Part shown: positions 57,690 through 64,000 of the stretch, piece after piece
Numbering within the stretch: the first letter of the stretch is position 1
Layout of the letters: the number at the start of each line of letters is the position of its first letter
DNA from: Nocardia abscessus NBRC 100374
GTDB taxonomy: Bacteria; Actinomycetota; Actinomycetes; Mycobacteriales; Mycobacteriaceae
Assembly: GCF_000308455.1 (NCBI RefSeq)
Contig: NZ_BAFP01000039.1
Location: 1 to 64,000, forward strand
DNA length: 64,000 bases
Direction of reading: 5' to 3'
Program-made: the position numbers and the translations under genes
Notes under the pieces: generated by a model
Told to the model about the DNA's origin: nothing
The model's database searches: none
Seen by the model: the letters and a program-made list of their open reading frames with translations, nothing else

Positions 57690-58172
57690 TCAGGCCGGCA
57701 GGTGCTCGGCCAGCCGGTCCAGGCATGGCCGCTGGCCCGCGACCAGCTTGTCGCGTGCGGTGGCCGCGTCGAACCATTCGGCGCGATCGATCTCGGGGAA
57801 CTCCGCGAACCGGCCGGAGCGCGGCGGCCATTCCAGCTGAAAGGTTCCCGGCACGACGGCAGCGGGGTCGAGATCGCCCTCGACGGCCCAGACGGTGAGG
57901 GTCTTCTTGCCCGCGCCGCTGCCGTAGCGCACTTCGCCCAGCGGCAGCCAGGTGCCGTCCGGAACCGGCAGTCCCAGCTCCTCGGTGAACTCGCGGCTCG
58001 CCGCGAGACGGGCGTCCTCGGTCTCCGGCTCGTACTCGCCCTTGGGAATCGACCACGCGCCCAGGTCTTTTCGCGCCCAGAACGGGCCGCCCATGTGCCC
58101 GAGCAACACCTCGACGGCTCCGTTCGAGCTTCGGCGGAACACCAGGACTCCGGCACTGTGTTTGTCTGCCAC
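57690..58172 (-). CDS. Nudix hydrolase
   Basis: A 160-residue hydrolase of nucleoside diphosphate derivatives. SAGVLVFRR opens the fold, and the Nudix box runs from about G45 to L68: GEYEPE, then REFTEELGL. The spacing between the first Gly and Glu is one residue longer than the canonical pattern, while the RExxEE core is intact. The GTG at 58172 is chosen because CAGACT lies 6 nt upstream; the longer frame has atypical codon use. The substrate is unknown. Confidence 0.87.
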   Translation of the reverse strand: MADKHSAGVLVFRRSSNGAVEVLLGHMGGPFWARKDLGAWSIPKGEYEPETEDARLAASREFTEELGLPVPDGTWLPLGEVRYGSGAGKKTLTVWAVEGDLDPAAVVPGTFQLEWPPRSGRFAEFPEIDRAEWFDAATARDKLVAGQRPCLDRLAEHLPA

Positions 58173-58451
58173 ACGCGTAGTCTGCCCCGGCCGCGCGTCA
58201 CGTCCGCCCGCGACCACCCGGCGCGTCGTCGCAGCGACCAGTGCCCGATGAACGCACGGCCACCGCCGTGCTGCGGGGTCCACGGCGAGTGGCCCTACGC
58301 ATCGCCCGGCAGCGCTGGGTGATGCGGTCGACGCCGGTCGTGCTTCGGTGCAGCCTTCGGCTCCGGCAGGTGAGCGGCTGGGGTGGGCGTCCTGGACCCA
58401 GCCGGGCTCCCGTCGATCGTCCACACCGCCGGGTGAGCGGGTAGGAAGCGC

Positions 58452-59713
<1,262 letters not shown>

Positions 59714-59717
<4 letters not shown>

Positions 59718-60115
59718 TGCTCGGTGGCGGGGGCGCCCATCACCGCGCGAACTTCGATGTACTCGCCAATCGGTTTACCGCCCGGCCCGGGCGCGGCGGA
59801 GGCCTGCGCGGCGATCTCGTAGGCCCGTTCGGGGCTGTCCACATCGACGACCCAGTACCCCGCCAGGAACTCTTTGGTCTCCGGGAAGGGCCCGTCGGTG
59901 ACCACCGGCGCCGACCGCCCGTCCGAACTGACGATGCGCGCCTCGTCCGGCCCGGCCAAACCCTGCGCGTCCACCAACTCGCCCGCCTCGGCCAGCTGTG
60001 CACCTAGTGCGCGCTGGAAGTCTATGTGTGCCTGGATCTCTTCCGGGGACCATTCGTTGATCGGTGTGTCGCAGTAGGCGGTGGGGCCGTAGGTCTTCAG
60101 CAGCATGTACTTCAT
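59714..60115 (-). CDS. YCII-related DGPF-domain protein
   Basis: A 133-residue dimeric alpha/beta-barrel protein with the name-giving motif VTDGPFPETKEFLAGYWVV. DGPF proteins are the standard partner of ECF42 sigma factors and are thought to be part of their regulon or signal handling; no reaction is established. The ATG has GGAGGAGAGG upstream. It is the first gene of the two-gene sigma operon. Confidence 0.9.
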
Positions 60116-60176
60116 GATTCGTTTCCTCTCCTCCGGCGCTCGGCCGTGTGGAGCGCCTCGGTGACGCTCGCGAGGA

Positions 60177-60204
60177 GGTCGGAGCCCGGTATTCGGATTC
60201 GACA
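60177..60204 (-). promoter_or_regulatory. ECF42-type promoter of the DGPF-sigma operon
   Basis: On the reverse strand TGTCGA (60199-60204), a 17-nt spacer and CGACC (60177-60181) match the -35 TGTCGA and -10 CGA pattern reported for ECF42 sigma factors. The expected start is about 55 nt before the DGPF ATG. Confidence 0.75.
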
Positions 60205-60213
60205 CATCCTCTC

Positions 60214-60229
60214 AGTGATCCAGGTCACA
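60214..60229. promoter_or_regulatory. Crp/GlxR-like site AGTGATCCAGGTCACA
   Basis: The 16-mer fits TGTGA-N6-TCACA with one mismatch. It overlaps the stop codon of the reductase gene and lies 9 nt upstream of the ECF42 -35 box, a position suited to activation of the sigma operon. Confidence 0.45.
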
Positions 60230-61457
60230 GATCCGTCGTCGTGTCGGCCAGCCGGTCCGGATCGACCGGTTCGCCCGCCAGGATCAGTTCCTTGATCCGG
60301 TCGGTCACATCCCAGACGTTCACGTTCATCCCGGCGAGCACGCGGTCGGCCGAGTCCAGCCAGAACGCCACGAACTCGCGCGCCGCCGCGTCGCCGCGCA
60401 CCACGACCTTGGCGTACTCCTCCGGCGCGGCGAACCCGGTGTACTCCATGCCCAGGTCGTATTGGTCGGTGAAGAAGTAGGGCAGCCGGTCGTAGGCGGC
60501 CTGCTTGCCGAGCATGGTGGCGGCGGCGACCGCGGGTTGGTTGAGTGCGTTGGCCCAGTGCTCCACGCGAATCCGCCTGCCGAGAACCGGGTGCTGTTGC
60601 GCGGCGATGTCGCCGACCGCGACGATGTCGGGATCACTGGTGGCCAGGCGTTCGTCGACGAGCACGCCGTCGTCCACCGCGAGCCCGGCATCGGCGGCCA
60701 GTTCCACGTTCGGGCGCGCGCCGACGGCGACCAGCACCGCGTCGGCTTCGATCGTGCTGCCGTCGGCGAGCCGGACGCCGTTGGCGACATCGGTCGCGAT
60801 GGCCTCCTCGGTGGTGATCGCCTCGACCTGTGCCTCGAACCGGAAGTCGACACCGTTGGCCCGGTGCAGGTCGGCGAACACCTGGCCCATCTCAGGACCG
60901 AGCGCCGCCCGCAGCGGTAGGTCGCCGCGTTCGACGATGGTCACCTCGACGCCGGCCGCGCGGGCCGCCGCCGCGACCTCCAGGCCGATCCAGCCCGCTC
61001 CGATGATGACGATCCGCCGCGCGCTGCCGAACAGCTCGATCAACGTGTCGGAATCCTCGATGGTGCGCAGCGTGTACACGTTGGGCGCGTCGGCGCCGGG
61101 AACGGGCAGCGTTCGCGGCGTGGAACCGGTGGCCAGCGCGAGCTTGTCGTAGGACAGTGTGGAACCGTCGGGCAGGGTGATCGTCTTCGCTGCGGGGTCG
61201 AGCCCGGTGACGGTGGTGCCGAGCCGGACATCGATGTGGTGGTCGCGGTACCACTGCGCGGGATCGACGATGAACTCGGGGAACGATTTCTTGCCCGCGA
61301 GATGCTCCTTCGACAGCGGCGGCCGCTCGTAGGGCAGGTGCTCCTCGGCGCCGATCAGCGTCACGATTCCGTCGAAATCCTTGGCTCGCAACGCTTCCGC
61401 GATCTTGGCCGCGCCCAGTCCGCCGCCGACGATGACGAAATGCTGGTCAGAACTCAT
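60225..61457 (-). CDS. FAD-dependent NAD(P)H:ferredoxin/rubredoxin-type reductase
   Basis: A 410-residue flavoprotein of the putidaredoxin/rubredoxin reductase family. The FAD site is FVIVGGGLGAAKIAEALR, followed by PYERPPLSKE, the NAD site IVIIGAGWIGLEVAAAAR and the FAD-closing VAVGDIAAQQHP. The C-terminal reductase domain is complete. It probably passes electrons to a ferredoxin or P450 system, whose partner is not in this window. The ATG has GAAGGAG upstream. Confidence 0.9.
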   Translation of the reverse strand: MSSDQHFVIVGGGLGAAKIAEALRAKDFDGIVTLIGAEEHLPYERPPLSKEHLAGKKSFPEFIVDPAQWYRDHHIDVRLGTTVTGLDPAAKTITLPDGSTLSYDKLALATGSTPRTLPVPGADAPNVYTLRTIEDSDTLIELFGSARRIVIIGAGWIGLEVAAAARAAGVEVTIVERGDLPLRAALGPEMGQVFADLHRANGVDFRFEAQVEAITTEEAIATDVANGVRLADGSTIEADAVLVAVGARPNVELAADAGLAVDDGVLVDERLATSDPDIVAVGDIAAQQHPVLGRRIRVEHWANALNQPAVAAATMLGKQAAYDRLPYFFTDQYDLGMEYTGFAAPEEYAKVVVRGDAAAREFVAFWLDSADRVLAGMNVNVWDVTDRIKELILAGEPVDPDRLADTTTDL

Positions 61458-61547
61458 AGCGGACTCCTTCTCCGAAGGGAACCAGGCTCCTGCCGACCAA
61501 CCCTACTGGCAGCCGTCCGGGCGGCTCGGGAAAACGGCGAGCCGGGT

Positions 61548-61575
61548 GGGAACGAATCGGGAGCCGCCATGGTTG
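61548..61575 (+). promoter_or_regulatory. SigH/sigmaR-type promoter
   Basis: GGGAAC (61548-61553), a 17-nt spacer and GGTTG (61571-61575) match the SGGAAY-N17-SGTTS pattern of thiol-oxidative-stress sigma factors. The predicted start is about 55 nt before the GTG at 61637. Confidence 0.7.
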
Positions 61576-61636
61576 CTCGGTAGGGGCGGTGACGTGTGCG
61601 TGCCGTCCGTCTTATGCGATCGAGAGGAAGCCGCCC

Positions 61637-62278
61637 GTGACCGACAAAGCTGCCAAGGACGTCGCCGATTTCTGGTTCGACCCGTTGTGCCCCTGGTGCT
61701 GGATCACGTCCCGCTGGATCCTCGAGGTCGAGCAGGTGCGCGACATCGAGACCAGGTTCCATGTGATGAGCCTGGCGGTGCTGAACGAGGGCAAGGACGT
61801 GTCCCCGCAGTACCAGGAACTGCTCGAGACGGGCTGGGGCCCGGTCCGCGTCGCGATCGCCGCGGCGCAGGAGCACGGCGACAAGGTGCTCGCGCCGCTG
61901 TACACCGCGATGGGCACGCGTATCCACAATCGGCGTGCGGAGTACGAACGCGAGACCAGCAAGGAGACGCTCGCCGCGGTGATCGCCGACTCACTGGCGG
62001 AGGTGGGTCTGCCCGCCGAGCTGGCCGCGGCCGCCGAGAGCACCGACTACGACGAGGCGCTGCGCAAGAGCCACCACGAGGGCATGGACAAGGTGGGACC
62101 GGATGTCGGCACCCCGACCATCCACATCAACGGCACCGCGTTCTTCGGTCCGGTCCTGTCCCGGATTCCGCGCGGCGAGGAGGCGGGCAAGGTCTGGGAC
62201 GGTGCCGTGGCGCTGGCCTCCTACCCGCACTTCTACGAGCTGAAGCGCACGCGGACCGAAGCGCCGTCGTTCGACTGA
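61637..62278 (+). CDS. DsbA-family mycothiol-dependent reductase (Rv2466c-like)
   Basis: A 213-residue thioredoxin-fold protein with an inserted helical domain. The active site is CPWC (C18 and C21) in FDPLCPWCW, and the cis-Pro loop is [15 protein letters not shown]. The sequence closely resembles M. tuberculosis Rv2466c, a mycothiol-dependent oxidoreductase that also reduces nitro-prodrugs and is under SigH control. A SigH-like promoter lies upstream here. The GTG has GAGAGGAAG upstream. The rpiB gene in mycobacteria is adjacent; here an M48 peptidase gene intervenes. Confidence 0.92.
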   Translation: MTDKAAKDVADFWFDPLCPWCWITSRWILEVEQVRDIETRFHVMSLAVLNEGKDVSPQYQELLETGWGPVRVAIAAAQEHGDKVLAPLYTAMGTRIHNRRAEYERETSKETLAAVIADSLAEVGLPAELAAAAESTDYDEALRKSHHEGMDKVGPDVGTPTIHINGTAFFGPVLSRIPRGEEAGKVWDGAVALASYPHFYELKRTRTEAPSFD

Positions 62279-62284
62279 GTGCGG

Positions 62285-62314
62285 GGGGCGGGTGGCTTCG
62301 TCGGCACCCGCCCC
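62285..62314. terminator. Terminator between convergent genes
   Basis: A perfect 10-bp GC-rich stem (62285-62294 with 62305-62314) with a 10-nt loop fills the 38-nt gap between the reductase and M48 peptidase stop codons. No T run is present. Confidence 0.65.
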
Positions 62315-62316
62315 GA

Positions 62317-63426
62317 TCAGAGCACGGATTTCGGCGGGCTCGCCGGTACCTGACCGTAGGAACTCGGATAGCCGCCCATCGGCGCACCGGCGCCCTTGGG
62401 CCGCTCGGGGCGCATGAACAGCTTCCCGTGCCTGCTGCGATCGCGCAGCGCCCACATCCGCCAGGTGAGCACCGGGTGGCTGGACAGGGCGTTCACCATC
62501 CAGACGAAGAAGCCCTTCTCCGACGGCGCCCGATCGGCCATCTCGTCGAAGCCGACCAGCCTGTTCATGTACTTGCCCGCGGCCAGGGTGCCCATGGCGC
62601 CGGGCGCCCCGGTGTGCCGGTTGCAGAAACCGTGGTTGTCGGCGGTGTACTCCTGCGCACGGATCAGACTGCTGCCGATGATCGGCAGGAACGGTACGAG
62701 GAACATGCCCAGCTGCCGCCAGTACGACGTATGCCCGGCCGCGATGTGGCCGACCTCGTGGCCGATGATGAATGCCAGCGCGTCGGGTTCGCGTGCGGCG
62801 CCGCCGATCTCGAACAGGTCGCTGTAGACCACCACGTAGCGCCGGAAGCCGTGTCCGCTGGCGAACGCGTTGATCTGGCCGTTGCCGAGCACGACGTACG
62901 CGTCGGGCACCTTCGCCATGCCGAAGCGAGCGGCGGCGTCCGCCACCAGCTGGTAGCCCTCGGGGAACTGGGTGGGTGACATCTTCACGCCGTTCACCCG
63001 CTGGCTCGCGTAGTTGATGCCGCGACCGAACCACAGCAGCAGCGGGGCGGCCGCGAACGCCAGGACGTACTGGTCGAAGTTGCCGGTCGCCAGCAGCAGC
63101 AGCGCGATCAGATAGGCGAACACCGTCAGCACCACCACGAGGACGAGCATCGGGATCTCCCAGCTGTGCCGAGCGGGCATGCCGAACGGCGATAGACCGC
63201 GGGGCTGACGCTGCGGCGGCGCCGGGGGCGGGACAGGAACGCCGGGGTAGGAGCCGTACGGCGCCGGGTACGGAGCCGGGGGTGCGGCCGGATACGAGCC
63301 CGAGGTGTACGGCCCGCCGGAGGACGCGGCGGGCGAATCCTGAACCGGGACCCACCCGCCCTGCGGGGCGTACGGGTCGGCCTGTCGGCCCGCCTGATCG
63401 GGCGGCTGGGGTTCGAACGGCTGCAT
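62317..63426 (-). CDS. M48-family zinc metalloprotease, membrane-anchored
   Basis: A 369-residue membrane protease. The N-terminal 80 residues are Pro/Tyr/Gly-rich and cytoplasmic; two hydrophobic segments follow (IPMLVLVVVLTVFAYLIALL and YVLAFAAAPLLLWFG). The catalytic zinc motif is HEVGH (H223, E224, H227) with third ligand E259 in RAQEYTADNHG, the M48 pattern. It likely acts in membrane protein quality control like HtpX. The ATG at 63426 has TAGAGT 7 nt upstream and no clear ribosome-binding site. Confidence 0.9.
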   Translation of the reverse strand: MQPFEPQPPDQAGRQADPYAPQGGWVPVQDSPAASSGGPYTSGSYPAAPPAPYPAPYGSYPGVPVPPPAPPQRQPRGLSPFGMPARHSWEIPMLVLVVVLTVFAYLIALLLLATGNFDQYVLAFAAAPLLLWFGRGINYASQRVNGVKMSPTQFPEGYQLVADAAARFGMAKVPDAYVVLGNGQINAFASGHGFRRYVVVYSDLFEIGGAAREPDALAFIIGHEVGHIAAGHTSYWRQLGMFLVPFLPIIGSSLIRAQEYTADNHGFCNRHTGAPGAMGTLAAGKYMNRLVGFDEMADRAPSEKGFFVWMVNALSSHPVLTWRMWALRDRSRHGKLFMRPERPKGAGAPMGGYPSSYGQVPASPPKSVL

Positions 63427-63433
63427 GGGATGA

Positions 63434-63439
63434 ACTCTA
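63434..63439 (-). promoter_or_regulatory. Candidate -10 box (TAGAGT) for leaderless M48 gene
   Basis: On the reverse strand TAGAGT lies 7 nt before the ATG at 63426. Confidence 0.4.
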
Positions 63440-63590
63440 TTCAGTTGCCGGGAACGGGGTCGGTGCGTCTGCCGTGTCACCGGGCCGTGTGGCCGCGAAC
63501 ACAACTGGCGTATCAGTCGATTCGCGCAGGCCCGGCGCGGTGTTGATCGGTAGGGCACGCCCTCTTGCCGTCGGCGCCGCGGCCGCCTGA

Positions 63591-63596
63591 CACAAT
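63591..63596 (+). promoter_or_regulatory. Candidate -10 box (CACAAT) for leaderless rpiB
   Basis: CACAAT ends 7 nt before the rpiB ATG with no ribosome-binding site between. Confidence 0.4.
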
Positions 63597-63603
63597 GCCT
63601 GCC

Positions 63604-64000
63604 ATGCGCGTTTACCTGGGTGCCGATCATGCCGGTTTCGAACTGAAGAACATCGTCAAGGCCCATTTGGAGCAGGCGGGTCACGAGGTCGTCGACTGCG
63701 GCGCGCTCGAATACGACGCGCTCGACGACTACCCGGCCTTCTGCATCGAGGCGGCCCGCCGCACCGTCGCCGACCCGGGCAGCCTCGGCCTGGTGTTCGG
63801 CGGTAGCGGCAACGGCGAGCAGATCGCCGCGAACAAGGTGCCCGGCGCTCGCTGCGCGCTGGCCTGGAGCGTGGAGACCGCGAAGCTGGCCCGCCAGCAC
63901 AACAACGCGCAGCTGATCGGTATCGGCGGCCGGATGCACTCGACCGAGGAGGCGCTGGCCATCGTGGACGCGTTCGTGACCACCCCGTGGTCGGACGAGG
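63604..64000 (+). CDS. rpiB: Ribose-5-phosphate isomerase B, 3' truncated by the window edge
   Basis: It interconverts ribose 5-phosphate and ribulose 5-phosphate in the pentose phosphate pathway. The visible 132 residues begin MRVYLGADHAGFELKN and include VDCGALEYDALDDYP, the phosphate-binding GGSGNGEQIAANKV and AQLIGIGGRMHS. The family has about 160 residues, so roughly 30 are missing beyond base 64000. The mycobacterial-type enzyme uses Glu in GNGEQ as the general base where E. coli RpiB has a cysteine; that Glu is present here. Confidence 0.96.
   Translation, partial: MRVYLGADHAGFELKNIVKAHLEQAGHEVVDCGALEYDALDDYPAFCIEAARRTVADPGSLGLVFGGSGNGEQIAANKVPGARCALAWSVETAKLARQHNNAQLIGIGGRMHSTEEALAIVDAFVTTPWSDE

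Overview
The window is 64 kb of very GC-rich DNA from a mycolic-acid-producing actinobacterium, most likely Nocardia (Rhodococcus is the main alternative). The evidence is a single giant bacterial type I fatty acid synthase with its own acpS, a mycolate reductase homologue (cmrA), an LdtMt2-type L,D-transpeptidase, truncated haemoglobin O, mycothiol-linked chemistry and a DesA3 desaturase system. From memory of the Mycobacterium tuberculosis gene order, the core genes follow two blocks: roughly Rv2524c-Rv2509 (fas, acpS, bcp, DUF3618, ldt, orn, HerA-like ATPase, cmrA), then Rv2478c-Rv2465c (ssb-like, ettA, NAD-glutamate dehydrogenase, thioesterase, conserved Rv2474c-like protein, aglA, glbO, HNH protein, DUF5130, pepN, Rv2466c-like reductase, rpiB). 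Accessory genes sit between and within these blocks.

Layout. 1-12.8 kb: 5'-truncated fas, acpS, a TetR regulator, an unrecognised membrane protein, bcp, a DUF3618 protein and an Excalibur-domain secreted protein. 12.9-16.9 kb: a divergent pirin/MarR pair, a DUF1992 protein, a small unknown protein, a secreted SLT-type lytic enzyme with a long upstream region, and tRNA-Lys. 17-24.9 kb: L,D-transpeptidase, tRNA-His, orn, HerA-like ATPase, cmrA, and a PadR-fadH unit. 25-35.3 kb is largely accessory: MFS transporter, TetR-controlled ferredoxin reductase/desaturase operon, DUF4254, DUF4389, a three-gene ABC-2 exporter and the internally deleted remnant of ectB. 35.5-48 kb: tRNA-Arg, a CopD/CtaG fusion with a PLP enzyme, ssb-like, ettA, gdh, thioesterase and a conserved protein. 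48.3-50 kb: azlCD with a divergent XRE-cupin regulator. 50-58.2 kb: HNH protein, glbO, aglA, ctaJ, DUF5130 protein, pepN, purC and a Nudix hydrolase. 58.4-61.5 kb: an ECF42-type sigma factor with its DGPF/YCII partner, and an FAD-dependent reductase. 61.6-64 kb: thioredoxin-fold reductase, M48 peptidase and 3'-truncated rpiB.

The genes fall into a few themes: lipid and mycolate synthesis or modification (fas, acpS, cmrA, desA3 operon, fadH), cell-wall maturation (L,D-transpeptidase, SLT enzyme), redox and stress defence (bcp, Rv2466c-like reductase behind a sigmaR/SigH-like promoter, ECF42 system), respiration (ctaJ, CtaG/CopD, glbO), and basic RNA and translation functions (orn, ettA, three tRNAs).

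The most notable regulatory feature is the number of apparently leaderless genes, with a TANNNT-like -10 hexamer only 6-8 nt before the start codon. This pattern fixes several otherwise uncertain starts. I found no insertion sequence, CRISPR array or prophage. I did not find a convincing, wholly new multigene system. The best leads are the ectB remnant, the ECF42 unit with a readable self-promoter, the desaturase operator with its unknown third gene, and a 40-codon leaderless ORF before gdh.
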